Shown here: piece after piece, positions 9,218 through 17,969 of the stretch
Numbering within the stretch: position 1 is the stretch's first letter
Layout: each line of letters opens with the position of its first letter
NCBI GenBank assembly: GCA_945900945.1
Contig: CAMDKL010000032.1
Coordinates: 1-43,849 of the forward strand
Source of the DNA: Pirellula staleyi DSM 6068
GTDB taxonomy: Bacteria > Planctomycetota > Planctomycetia > Pirellulales > Pirellulaceae
Length of the DNA: 43,849 nucleotides
Direction: 5' to 3'
Position numbers and translations under genes: made by a program
The notes under the pieces: generated by a model
Told to the model about the DNA's origin: nothing
Database searches by the model: none
Seen by the model: only the letters and a program-made list of their open reading frames with translations

Positions 9218-9442
9218 ATGGAGAACTGGATTTCGATTGGATTCACTGCCGTAACTCGTCGAGATGGACTTTGGTGGATTGGCTGGATCGAAGAAGTCCG
9301 AGGAGTGAACTCTCAGGGCGAAACACGCGAAGAGCTGATATCGAATCTACGTGAAGCGTTGTCCGAAGCGATTGAAATGAATCGTGAGGATGCGCGTAAA
9401 GCGGCAGGAGAATTGTTCGAGGAGGTCAGGATTCATCCGTGA
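9218..9442 (+). CDS. hicB: HicB-type antitoxin
   Basis: The 74-residue product is a short HicB-family antitoxin: an antiparallel beta start (WISIGFTAVTRRDGLWW), the VRGVNSQGETREELISNLREAL segment (split here as VRGVNSQGET and REELISNLREAL) that is the family signature, and a charged C-terminal helix. HicB antitoxins bind and block the HicA mRNA interferase. I chose ATG 9218 because the open frame upstream starts only with TTG and shows no family similarity. The stop codon overlaps the start of the hicA remnant (GTGA), the normal hicBA arrangement in this direction. Since the toxin is cut short, the antitoxin has probably lost its local partner. It might still serve against a HicA elsewhere. 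Confidence 0.85.
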   Translation: MENWISIGFTAVTRRDGLWWIGWIEEVRGVNSQGETREELISNLREALSEAIEMNREDARKAAGELFEEVRIHP

Positions 9443-9564
9443 AACGTCGTGATCTCATTCGCCATTTGATGGATCAAGGTTGCGAATTGGTTCGGGAAGG
9501 CGGCAATCATTCGTGCACCGCACTGACAGTCCACCTGGCAATCTTTCCATGCCCAACTGCATAG
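9439..9564 (+). pseudogene. hicA: HicA toxin, truncated after about 25 codons
   Basis: Starting at a GTG that overlaps the hicB stop, the frame reads MKRRDLIRHLMDQGCELVRE and then GGNHS, a good match to the HicA N-terminus including the catalytic His of the G-x-H region. Immediately after HS the similarity stops and the frame runs 16 unrelated codons to TAG at 9562. That tail is antisense to the last codons of the WD40 gene 9507-10523, so a recombination joint lies at about 9508-9515. HicA normally has about 60-80 residues; the missing half holds the rest of the double-stranded-RNA-binding-like fold, so the toxin should be inactive. Confidence 0.8.
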
Positions 9565-10523
9565 ATCGAGTCGCCCGATTCATTGACGGCAACGCTGTGG
9601 ATGTGCATGGGTGCCTTTTCGTCGCGGAACGATTTCTTGTTATCAGCAAGGTCAAAGAACATCAGGAACCCGCTGTTATCTCCCCCGGCGGCTACAAGCC
9701 ATTCGCCATTGGGATGAAATGCAAGTGACTCGACTAGCCCCTTGAAGCTATTGTCACCATAGGAATGTGTCCTTTCCCCATCCTGCCACGCGAATATCTC
9801 GACACGTGCCTTGCCGTCGAGATGATCGATGTTTCCGACTTGCCCCATACCGCCAACAGCCAGGTGACGACCGTCGGGCGAGAAAGCAACACTTCGGATT
9901 CCTCCGATCGAATGACGTCGCTGCTTTGCATCCCAAGTGTACATTTCGGAGGCTTCTAACTTAGCGACCTGTCGACCGTCTTCGGATCGCCAAATGAGAA
10001 TCGTTCCAATGCGATCGACAGTGGCAATATGTTGGCTATCGGGAGAAACAGCGCACGCGTAGAGCATGGAGGGATAGTGATGGGGCGTCTCAGTCGGATG
10101 GCCATGAAGCTCGTATCGCAATTTCCCAGATGAACTTTCCCAAACCCGTGCGATCATGTCGTCGCCGACGCTTACGATCCATTTACCATCTGGACTCGCT
10201 TGAACATCGCGAATGAATCGCGGATGCGCGTTATCGACCGTTCGGATTGGCTTGCCAGATTCCATACTCCACCATACGAGTCGCTGGTCGTAACTGGATG
10301 TTACTAGAAATGCTTCAGTTCGAGCGACACCAGTTACATAACTATCGTGTGCTAGGCCCTCTGCAATAGGTTCGCTCTTTTCGTTTGAGAGATCAAAACC
10401 GTAGAGCTTGAAGTCGCTGCTACCAACCTGGAGAAGTTCTGAATTTGGCATTCGAACCATCGAAAAAAGGATATCCCGTCGCGAGATTTCCTTCGTGATT
10501 TTTAGTTCGATCTTTTTTTCCAT
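9507..10523 (-). CDS. WD40 repeat protein, third gene of operon 2
   Basis: A 338-residue beta-propeller with WD40-type blades, for example IRDVQASPDGKWIVSVGDD with IARVWES, an ILIWRSEDG blade and IRSVAFSPDGRHLAVGG. Like its paralogue at 652-1752 it has no signal peptide, transmembrane segment or enzyme domain. It starts 32 bases after the DUF1501 stop; no strong ribosome binding site is visible. Its last codons lie antisense to the hicA remnant, and the natural C-terminus may have been altered when those sequences were joined. A scaffold or sensor role for the DUF1501/DUF1549 pair is inference from its repeated position. Confidence 0.85.
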   Translation of the reverse strand: MEKKIELKITKEISRRDILFSMVRMPNSELLQVGSSDFKLYGFDLSNEKSEPIAEGLAHDSYVTGVARTEAFLVTSSYDQRLVWWSMESGKPIRTVDNAHPRFIRDVQASPDGKWIVSVGDDMIARVWESSSGKLRYELHGHPTETPHHYPSMLYACAVSPDSQHIATVDRIGTILIWRSEDGRQVAKLEASEMYTWDAKQRRHSIGGIRSVAFSPDGRHLAVGGMGQVGNIDHLDGKARVEIFAWQDGERTHSYGDNSFKGLVESLAFHPNGEWLVAAGGDNSGFLMFFDLADNKKSFRDEKAPMHIHSVAVNESGDSIYAVGHGKIARWTVSAVHE

Positions 10524-10555
10524 TTGTGACTCGCTAAAAACAAAATTAGGGCGGA

Positions 10556-11872
10556 CTATCCCAAAATATCGGTGATGATCCGTGTCCCTGGATCGGCAAG
10601 TGGAATAGGACGCGCTCCGTACTGATATTCCTGATGAGGATCAATACCGACGGCTTTAAAAATCGTCGCGAACAAATCGCCTGCCCCCATTTCTCCTTCG
10701 GTTACGGTCTTTCCATCGGGGTCGGTCTTTCCGTAAACGGCGCCCGGACGGATTCCGCATCCCGAAAGAGAACAACTCCAAGCGGTGGCGAAATGGTCTC
10801 TTCCAAGGCTCGCATTAATCTGAGGTGTCCGCCCAAATTCTCCGACAGTGATGACCAACGTATCTTCCAAAAGCCCACGCTCTTGCAGGTCATCGAGGAG
10901 AACACTCATCACATGGTCCAGTTCGGTAACCAGTTCGAGATGCGTCTCGAAGTTCTGACCATGGCTATCCCACCAAGCTCGGGCGACACGGACAAAAGGT
11001 ACACCCGCTTCGACCAATCGTCGTGCGACGAGGCACTGCTCGCCAAATTGAGTAGGTCCATAACGATCGCGTACACTCTGTGATTCGTTATCTATATTGA
11101 ACAGATACTCACTAGACATCAATCCCTTCACGCGTTCATAAGCCGTGTTGTGGCTTTGAACGGTGCTCGCGGTATGGTTGCGAAGAAAGCGTTGGCTGAG
11201 TAGTCTTCGCAAATTTTCACGATCTTGATGATCACCCTCCGCAACTTCATCGAGCCGCCGAAGATCTTGAGGAATGGGATCCTCAAACAGTTGAATCGGT
11301 GCGTAGCGGCTGCCAAGGAAACCCGGACCTCCCAGCGTATTACCGCGTCCCTCCGTCTCCGAATAGAACGCCACAAAGTCGGGCACTTTACTGTCGGCTC
11401 GACCGAGCTCACGCGCAATCATCGCTCCAAGGTCGGGATAAGGAACGGAAGCGTCGGTGCGACGTCCTTTGAGCATCAGTTCGGCTGCCCCGCCATGGTC
11501 ACCGTTGCGTGTATTGAGCGACCGAATAATGGCCGTATGTTGATGCAGTCGCTTTGCCATCTTGGGCATCAGTTCGGAGATATGCACGCCGGGTACCGAA
11601 GTCGGGATGGCTCGAAAAGGCCCACCCGTGTCACGACCTGGTTTTGGGTCCCAAGTTTCCAACTGACTCGCACCACCTGCAAGCCAAAGTAGAATCACTC
11701 TTTTCTGTTCCTGTTTGAGCTGATCCGCAAAAACCGGCTGTGCAAAGCATTCCAGGCCGCTCATGTCGGCACTAAAAGCTCCCGCCGTAATCGCCGACCC
11801 GCCAAGAAATGCTCGCCGACTCAATCCGAGATGATCGGATGAACCACAGTAAGATCGTTTGAATGGTTGCAT
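10556..11872 (-). CDS. DUF1501 protein, Tat-exported, operon 2
   Basis: The 438-residue product shows a twin-arginine signal (LSRRAFLGGSAI), then GGASQLETWDPKP, WWDSHGQN and GEFGRTPQINASLGRDHF, the same landmarks as the DUF1501 protein of operon 1. I start it at ATG 11872 (MQPFKRSY); the frame is open to 11998, but the extra 42 residues have no family similarity and would bury the Tat signal. This leaves 164 bases to the upstream DUF1549/1553 gene. It is expected in the periplasm with that partner; the reaction is unknown. The last residues lie 32 bases upstream of the WD40 start. Confidence 0.9.
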   Translation of the reverse strand: MQPFKRSYCGSSDHLGLSRRAFLGGSAITAGAFSADMSGLECFAQPVFADQLKQEQKRVILLWLAGGASQLETWDPKPGRDTGGPFRAIPTSVPGVHISELMPKMAKRLHQHTAIIRSLNTRNGDHGGAAELMLKGRRTDASVPYPDLGAMIARELGRADSKVPDFVAFYSETEGRGNTLGGPGFLGSRYAPIQLFEDPIPQDLRRLDEVAEGDHQDRENLRRLLSQRFLRNHTASTVQSHNTAYERVKGLMSSEYLFNIDNESQSVRDRYGPTQFGEQCLVARRLVEAGVPFVRVARAWWDSHGQNFETHLELVTELDHVMSVLLDDLQERGLLEDTLVITVGEFGRTPQINASLGRDHFATAWSCSLSGCGIRPGAVYGKTDPDGKTVTEGEMGAGDLFATIFKAVGIDPHQEYQYGARPIPLADPGTRIITDILG

Positions 11873-12036
11873 TTTCAATATCTTTCTAACTTCGGAGCCG
11901 TAGGCACTAGAGTCGGGCAAGGAATCCGGCGATTCGCCAGCGAATTCAGGCCCGGGGCTCGCGCCCACCGGTTCACGAAATCGCACAGTGAGTGCCAATT
12001 CGCAATCGCCGTCGGTTTAAATTGCAAAAGCGTATT

Positions 12037-13671
12037 CTAGTGGTTAAATCGAAACTCTGTACTTGCCAACAAGGACCATACCATTTGCTGGCAGGCTTGC
12101 AGGCGTCGTTCGGAACGGTTTTGTAGGTAACTCAAAATCGCTTTACGTTCAACCGAGTCGGGTGGACGCTGGAGCACCGATTGAAATGCGAGCTCAATAG
12201 CGTTCCCGTCATCCGCGATATGCACAAGACGATCGACTAGCCCTCGCCCGAGCAACTCACTCGTCAATTCCCGATTGTTGTTGAGATAGAGCGCCTCGCT
12301 AACGCTCAGCTGAAGATCTTCACGTGGCATTTCAAACCGCGAACTTAGTCCGCGTCCAGAGTGAGCCGAGTCCTCCAGACGCTTGTTCCGATCTACCAGC
12401 GCGACGTTGTTTCCGATCGATTCCGGATCCAAGGTGGCCACCCTCAAGGAAGCTCCCAGTTGCAATGGAGTGAGCATACGAACGCGACCGATCGCAAACA
12501 GGCTCGCCTCGGGCTTGGTCCCATGACCCTCCCAAGAAGTGTCACGTGAATAGGTTCGACTCATCACTAACCCACGAATCAATCGTCTCAAATCAAAGTC
12601 ATGGGCGATGAGGTCCTCTGCCAGCCGCTCGAGCAGTTCCGGGTGACTAGCAGGATTCTCGCTGTGCATTTGATCCACTGGCATGACGAGTCCATAACCG
12701 AGCAGTCGATACCAGACACGATTCACGATTGATCGAGCAAGCCACGTTCGGCCAACGGGGCTGAGTCCAGATTCAATGATCCTATTTCGGCGGCTATAAA
12801 TTGGCTGTGGAGGTGCCTTCTTTTCTTTTCGCAACTCTTCAAGCTGCTTTTTTTCAGCCTGCTTTTCTTGATCGCTTGGCTCGAGCTGTTCTGGTTCGTC
12901 GAGAACCTCGCCCGTCAAGAAGACGAGTCGGGCGCGACGTTGCTCTCCTTTGGTGGTTACGTAATCTACCGTGCCATACTGACGCTCCGCTACGAATCCA
13001 CCACTTTCAAACGTCCTCGCGAAGAAAGATTTCATTCCGTAGTATTGATCCTGTTTCCAATCGTTGACCAACGGATGATCGTGGCATTGAGCGCAACTGA
13101 TGTTGACGCCAAAGAACCGAACACTGACTTCGTTGGTCATCTTGTCGACATCATTCAACCGCGCCCTGACAAACGAGCCTGCGCCCGCATTTGGATCGTC
13201 GCCTTGTTCCGCCAACATTAAGTCTTTAAAAATCTGGTCCCAAGGGCGATTCTCTGTAACCGCCTTCTTTAGATAATCCCTTAGATTGCCGCGATCAGGG
13301 TACATCAAGAGTGATTCGAGTTCATCCACTTGATGACGCACAAATCCTTCGCTTCCCATTAGACCGTCTACCAACTCCGCCCGCTTGGATTCAGAAACGG
13401 ATGCAAGAAACTCTTGCGTTTCGCATGGGCTGGGAAGCCGACCAATCAAGTCGAGCGTCAGTCGGCGAATCAAGCTGGAATCGATTGCCTGGAAAGCAGG
13501 CTCGACCATGGCTTCTCGAAGACGGACATCGACATAGTGATCGACGACGGTTTCCACCGATGCATCGATTGCAAACTGTCCAAACAAGCTCGTCTGGAAT
13601 ATCCCCCCGGCCAGAAAGACAGCGTGAATGGTCGCCCACCTAACTGAGTTATGCACTCGTTGCATCATCAT
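12037..13671 (-). CDS. DUF1549/DUF1553 protein, first gene of operon 2
   Basis: A 544-residue exported protein: hydrophobic signal segment at about residues 11-31, DUF1549 with LTLDLIGRLP and CAQCHDHP (CAQCH at about 193-197), a Glu/Lys-rich linker around residues 255-290 likely to be helical, and DUF1553 ending in STEFRFNH. As in operon 1, there is no PSCyt1 cytochrome-like domain ahead of DUF1549. Three consecutive ATG codons open the frame, so the exact start is uncertain by two residues. It precedes DUF1501 and WD40 genes on the same strand. The function is unknown; a periplasmic complex with DUF1501 is the usual assumption from gene pairing. Confidence 0.9.
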   Translation of the reverse strand: MMMQRVHNSVRWATIHAVFLAGGIFQTSLFGQFAIDASVETVVDHYVDVRLREAMVEPAFQAIDSSLIRRLTLDLIGRLPSPCETQEFLASVSESKRAELVDGLMGSEGFVRHQVDELESLLMYPDRGNLRDYLKKAVTENRPWDQIFKDLMLAEQGDDPNAGAGSFVRARLNDVDKMTNEVSVRFFGVNISCAQCHDHPLVNDWKQDQYYGMKSFFARTFESGGFVAERQYGTVDYVTTKGEQRRARLVFLTGEVLDEPEQLEPSDQEKQAEKKQLEELRKEKKAPPQPIYSRRNRIIESGLSPVGRTWLARSIVNRVWYRLLGYGLVMPVDQMHSENPASHPELLERLAEDLIAHDFDLRRLIRGLVMSRTYSRDTSWEGHGTKPEASLFAIGRVRMLTPLQLGASLRVATLDPESIGNNVALVDRNKRLEDSAHSGRGLSSRFEMPREDLQLSVSEALYLNNNRELTSELLGRGLVDRLVHIADDGNAIELAFQSVLQRPPDSVERKAILSYLQNRSERRLQACQQMVWSLLASTEFRFNH

Positions 13672-14194
13672 GAGCCTTAGGGCATCCTCAACTTTTTATG
13701 ATCGGAAGGATCGCATTCGATCACGGTTTAAGTGATCAGCGATGTTGGCAGGCATCACAACTCATTCTATTTTATTCAAAGATTACATTGCAAGTGAAAC
13801 CCAGCCGTTTTCGCAAACTAATCGCGATTATTTGCGTCTTTCCCAGTGAAGAAAGCCAAGAGTTTTTTAAATTGCAGCTAGAACAGTGAATTCCGTCTTC
13901 TCGCCGTTTGCGGAGTTGAAGCAACAGGCTGAAGCGATGGCAGCGTACGCCAGTACGATGGACCGCGACTACGATGGAGCTGAAGGGATCTCGTTTCCGC
14001 TTTCAACACCAAAACTCAAAAACATACGACTCGACGGGAATCGCTCGGTAAATTGCGGATCGTTGCGCCCATTCTCAAATTCCATTAGTGTATATTAGAA
14101 AATTCACTGGCAGGAACTCCACGTGTTCAATGGAACTTTCGGACAATCTCCCGAACTTGCGAACGTCGTTCCTGGGAACTTTTGGAGGTAGAAC
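13672..14194. other. Divergent intergenic region between operon 2 and the plus-strand operon
   Basis: This 523-base gap separates the start of the minus-strand DUF1549/1553 gene from the plus-strand DUF1501 gene and must hold promoters for both directions. A short inverted pair GATCAC/GTGATC lies near 13720-13737. A frame of about 70 codons at 13886-14098 has no ribosome binding site or family similarity. I see no RNA gene or repeat with confidence. Confidence 0.5.
14184..14188 (+). promoter_or_regulatory. Strong ribosome binding site GGAGG for the DUF1501 gene
   Basis: GGAGG lies six bases before ATG 14195, the best Shine-Dalgarno match among the genes in this window, and it fixes that start. 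Most neighbours have only weak or partial matches. Confidence 0.8.
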
Positions 14195-15577
14195 ATGGGT
14201 CGATTGCAGCGACGAAGTTTCCTGGGGTTGGGAGTCGCCGGAGGACTTAATTTGTTTCCCGTTCATCCAGATGCTGCATTGGGGTCGGTTGGGAATGGGC
14301 GCGCAAAAAATGTATTGGTGATCTTGGAGCAGGGTGGTTTGTCGCATATGGACACATGGGATCCAAAGCCTGATGCGCCTGCCGATCATAGAAGTATCTA
14401 CAAACCCATATCAACCAACGTTGCGGGAATGCAGTTTACGGAACTGCTTTCTAAAACGGCTAAGGTTGCGGACAAACTGACTGTGATTCGATCAATGCAC
14501 CACAAAGTCAGCAACGCCAACGGTCATCCACAAGGCACGCGTTATGCCCTGTCCGGGGAAGTCCCGGGAGGTCCACTTGAAATGCCAGATATCGGTTCCG
14601 TTGTCGCTCACAACATAGGTTCCAGCTGTAACTATCTTCCGCCGTACATTATGATTCCGGGAAATCATGAACAGGCCAAAGAGACGAGTCAAGGATTCCT
14701 GCGGGCATCGACCAAAGTCTTCAAGACTGGCGGTAAAAATTTGGCAGACCCGAATTGGACTGTCCACAATCTGGGGCTGATGGCTGGAATCGATCAATCG
14801 CGTTTTAATGATCGTCGCGACTTGCTGAGCAATCTAAATTTAGGGATGGCCGCTGAACAAAACACGACAGCGTATGCCCTCCAGCAGCTCGGTACTCAAG
14901 CTGCCGATTTGCTCACAAATCCCAGAACACAAAAAGCGTTTCGGCTCAACGACGAACCCGATTCGATTCGTGATAAATATGGTCGGGGCCATCGCGGGCA
15001 GTGCTATCTTCTCGGCCGACGAATGATTGAAGCGGGTGTACGTTTCGTTACGGTCGACGTTCGCGAACCTGAAACCGATCAGACGCCGGGTGGTTCGAAT
15101 ATGAATTGGGATCACCACGATTACATCTACGCAAACGGTTCCTGTGGTACGATTCGCAACGGTGCTGGGGGAGAAGGTCGCTTCGGTATTGGACACTGGG
15201 TTATGATGGGTAGTACCGATCAGGCCTTTGCCGCACTGATTCAGGACCTCGATGAACGTGGGATGCTGGATGAGACTCTCGTCTGTTTCGTAACCGAATT
15301 CGGTCGGACGCCTAGAATGAATTTCTTTCAAGGACGGGACCATTGGACTCACGGTTATTCCATTGTGATGGCCGGTGCAGGTGTCCCCGGAGGGCAAGTA
15401 GTTGGATCGACCGATCGCGAGGGTGGATATGTTCAAGATCGCCCTTACACGCCTGAAGATTATGCGGCTACGATTTATGAAAAGCTTGGTATCGATCGAT
15501 CAAAGCCGCTCTTCACACCAAGCAATCGCCCTGTTTTCGTCGCTCACCACGCTACCCCCATTTCGGAAGTTTTCTAG
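14195..15577 (+). CDS. DUF1501 protein, Tat-exported, first gene of operon 3
   Basis: This 460-residue protein has a twin-arginine-type start (LQRRSFLGLGVAGG) and DUF1501 landmarks EQGGLSHMDTWDPKP and TEFGRTPRMNFFQGRDHW. It differs from the two minus-strand copies: the middle motif reads NWDHHDYIYANG instead of WDTHGxN, and there is a longer region before it, so it belongs to another DUF1501 subgroup. It heads a different gene order: DUF1501, a PPC-domain protein, a long DUF1549/1553 protein. The next start is 11 bases downstream. Expected location is the periplasm; function unknown. Confidence 0.92.
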   Translation: MGRLQRRSFLGLGVAGGLNLFPVHPDAALGSVGNGRAKNVLVILEQGGLSHMDTWDPKPDAPADHRSIYKPISTNVAGMQFTELLSKTAKVADKLTVIRSMHHKVSNANGHPQGTRYALSGEVPGGPLEMPDIGSVVAHNIGSSCNYLPPYIMIPGNHEQAKETSQGFLRASTKVFKTGGKNLADPNWTVHNLGLMAGIDQSRFNDRRDLLSNLNLGMAAEQNTTAYALQQLGTQAADLLTNPRTQKAFRLNDEPDSIRDKYGRGHRGQCYLLGRRMIEAGVRFVTVDVREPETDQTPGGSNMNWDHHDYIYANGSCGTIRNGAGGEGRFGIGHWVMMGSTDQAFAALIQDLDERGMLDETLVCFVTEFGRTPRMNFFQGRDHWTHGYSIVMAGAGVPGGQVVGSTDREGGYVQDRPYTPEDYAATIYEKLGIDRSKPLFTPSNRPVFVAHHATPISEVF

Positions 15578-15587
15578 TGCGTATGCC

Positions 15588-17963
15588 ATGAATCCAATGA
15601 CCTCCAATTACCGTTGGTCGATCGTGATTGCCTTAGTGATGTACAGCACAGGGCTCTCGAATCCTCCTGAGATAACCTTTACCTCTCCGTTGGCAGTGGC
15701 GCCGGGACAGACCACCGTTCTCCATTTTTATGGCAAAAACCTTGATGGCGCTACACACGCTTGGACCGGTTTCCCCGCAGAAACAACGTTCCTTTCTCCG
15801 GAGGAGGCGTCGGATAACAAATCCACACGTGCCTCGGTAGGAGTCGCAGGCGACGTTCCTGTCGGTATCTATGCGGCTCGTATAGCCACCTCCGAAGGGG
15901 TCTCCCAAGCGATTCTAATGATGGTTGACGACCTGCCTAGTATCGGTGAAGAGCCTCAAAATCATAGTCGTAAAATGGCACAACCTGTTCATCCTCCCAT
16001 TTCAGTCGACGGCGCGGGCGACGGCGACAAAATCGATTGTTTTTGTGTAGATGCGTCTGCTGGCCAATGGCTAACCATCGAAGTTGTATCATCACGTCTG
16101 GGCTATTCGCTCGATGCTTTTCTTCGAGTGTTTGACGAAAGCGGAGAAGAAATTGCAACCGTTGATGATACTCCTGGTTTAAGCGGGGATTGTCGCGTTC
16201 GTTTTCAATCGCCGCTCAAACAGCGTATATTCATCGAGGTCTGCGATTCGTCTTATTCGAGCAGTGCTCGACATCAGTACCGATTGCGAATCGGCGATTT
16301 TCCGAGTGTAACGACTACGTTTCCTCTCGCCTGTACCATTGGCGAGAAAGGAAGTTCGTCTTTTGAAAAAATCGATTTTAAGCTTGGGTTCTGTAGCGAT
16401 GATGGTGCAATTGTCCCGCCAACGAGCCTTAAGGTCGCCGGACTTGCTGAGTCTTTATCGATTCCCATTGCAGCCCGATTCAGCGACCGAGGTGGAGCGG
16501 CAATAGTGAGGCATGCGGTCAGTTCGTTGCCAAATCTAAACTTGGAGGGATCCGAACCCAATGATTGCAAGGAACGAGCGTGGGTCCTCAAAGCGCCTGT
16601 TGCCATCGACGGTGTTATCCTCGGCGCTAGCGACACGTTTTACTATCGAATCCCATTGACGGCTGGTTCTCGCCGAACAATCCGCAGCATTACGCGGAGC
16701 TTGGGCTCGCCTTCCGACTTATTGATGAAGGTGTACGCACCCGACGGAACTCTCCTTGCAACGTACGACGACTCTGGGTTGGACGATGCGACTTTTGAAC
16801 TGGATGCGAAAATCGATGGGGACTACCTGCTAACCGTTCACGAAATCAACAGACAATATGGTCCTGGATATTCGTTCCGATTCGAAGTTAGTTCATCACA
16901 GGACGGATTTGAATTATCTGCGAAGGAGGAGAGAGTGAATATCGGGAAAGGAGGCGTCGGACTGCTTCCCATTGTCTGCAAGCGGAAAGGATTCAAGGGG
17001 CCAATTGAATTGCGAATCGATGACCCTGACACGCCCTTTCGATTAGAAAATAACGTAATCAACGCAGCAGAAAATGAGACGTTGCTAAAACTTTTTTCTC
17101 GCGTGGATTTGCCCTTGGGAAGTTTGAACACCATTCAAATTACAGGCTATGGCGGCAACGATGGAACGATAGTCATGGGGAAAGTCAGCGTCGTGGATAA
17201 AATCCGCACTCAATTCCCATCCATGGCATATCCGCCGGTGGAATTGTGGAATCAAATCGCTGTGGCCATAGCACAACCTCTTCCCGATTTTTTTGGGCTG
17301 CGATTGGCCAGTGACGAAGCCCTCTTCCCGCGTGTTGTGGGCGAGATGTATTTCACTGTGTACTGCGTCAACCGTATCGAAGGCTACACGGCTGCGATCC
17401 ATGTCGAGGCAATGAATCTTCCGAACGGCTTCCGTACATCCGGCCAAGATAAACCTGTTGGGAATAGCAAGAACAATGAATACCGCTTTGAACTTCGCGG
17501 TCCTGCTGACGCCCCAATTGGCCAGCACAAGATCTCAGTACGCGCGATTGGCGATTTTCGAGGCCAGGCAAAAGAGGTAGTAATCAGCGATGTTCCATTT
17601 CTTGTGGTGGATCCGCTCAAGGTCTCGTTGGAGTCATCAACCGAAGACTCGAAGCGAAGCGAGGTTTCTGTTCGCGTCCATGCAAAGCGTTATTTGAGTC
17701 GTGCTGGTGGCGACCAAAAAGAGATACATTGCCGCTGGAAAGAACGCCCGGATTGGCTTGTCTGCCCCGATTCTTTCGTGATTGATGCGGGCAAGAAAGA
17801 AGCGACCATTCGAATGTCTGTGACTGAGAACATTGACTTGCCTGCTCAGATCGGAAAACTTGTACTAATAGCCGAAACATCGATCCTGGGAAAAACGGTC
17901 CAAGTGGAGAGCGACGCTTTTGAAGTTCGATATCCGGTTCCAGACAAATCGCAAAAGGATTAG
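15588..17963 (+). CDS. Large exported protein with pre-peptidase C-terminal (PPC) domains
   Basis: From ATG 15588 (or 15597) the product is about 790 residues with a signal peptide (WSIVIALVMYSTGLS). After a beta-rich region, two segments look like bacterial pre-peptidase C-terminal domains: one beginning VDGAGDGDKIDCFCVDASAG with DAFLRVFDESG, and a second beginning EPNDCKERAW with LLMKVYAPDGTLLATYDDSG. The remainder is beta-sandwich-like with no catalytic motif. Planctomycetes often place such proteins between DUF1501 and PSCyt1-DUF1549 genes. An in-frame open stretch runs back to 15402 inside the DUF1501 gene but is simply unblocked sequence. The next gene starts six bases after the stop. 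It is probably a periplasmic or surface binding partner; no substrate is evident. Confidence 0.8.
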   Translation: MNPMTSNYRWSIVIALVMYSTGLSNPPEITFTSPLAVAPGQTTVLHFYGKNLDGATHAWTGFPAETTFLSPEEASDNKSTRASVGVAGDVPVGIYAARIATSEGVSQAILMMVDDLPSIGEEPQNHSRKMAQPVHPPISVDGAGDGDKIDCFCVDASAGQWLTIEVVSSRLGYSLDAFLRVFDESGEEIATVDDTPGLSGDCRVRFQSPLKQRIFIEVCDSSYSSSARHQYRLRIGDFPSVTTTFPLACTIGEKGSSSFEKIDFKLGFCSDDGAIVPPTSLKVAGLAESLSIPIAARFSDRGGAAIVRHAVSSLPNLNLEGSEPNDCKERAWVLKAPVAIDGVILGASDTFYYRIPLTAGSRRTIRSITRSLGSPSDLLMKVYAPDGTLLATYDDSGLDDATFELDAKIDGDYLLTVHEINRQYGPGYSFRFEVSSSQDGFELSAKEERVNIGKGGVGLLPIVCKRKGFKGPIELRIDDPDTPFRLENNVINAAENETLLKLFSRVDLPLGSLNTIQITGYGGNDGTIVMGKVSVVDKIRTQFPSMAYPPVELWNQIAVAIAQPLPDFFGLRLASDEALFPRVVGEMYFTVYCVNRIEGYTAAIHVEAMNLPNGFRTSGQDKPVGNSKNNEYRFELRGPADAPIGQHKISVRAIGDFRGQAKEVVISDVPFLVVDPLKVSLESSTEDSKRSEVSVRVHAKRYLSRAGGDQKEIHCRWKERPDWLVCPDSFVIDAGKKEATIRMSVTENIDLPAQIGKLVLIAETSILGKTVQVESDAFEVRYPVPDKSQKD

Positions 17964-17969
17964 TCATTC

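Noticed and set aside
13886-14098. 70-codon frame in the divergent intergenic region
   Set aside because: No ribosome binding site, no recognised family and low-quality composition after residue 35; kept as intergenic.
15402-15587. Upstream extension of the PPC-domain protein inside the DUF1501 gene
   Set aside because: The signal peptide begins only after ATG 15588; the extension is just an open frame.
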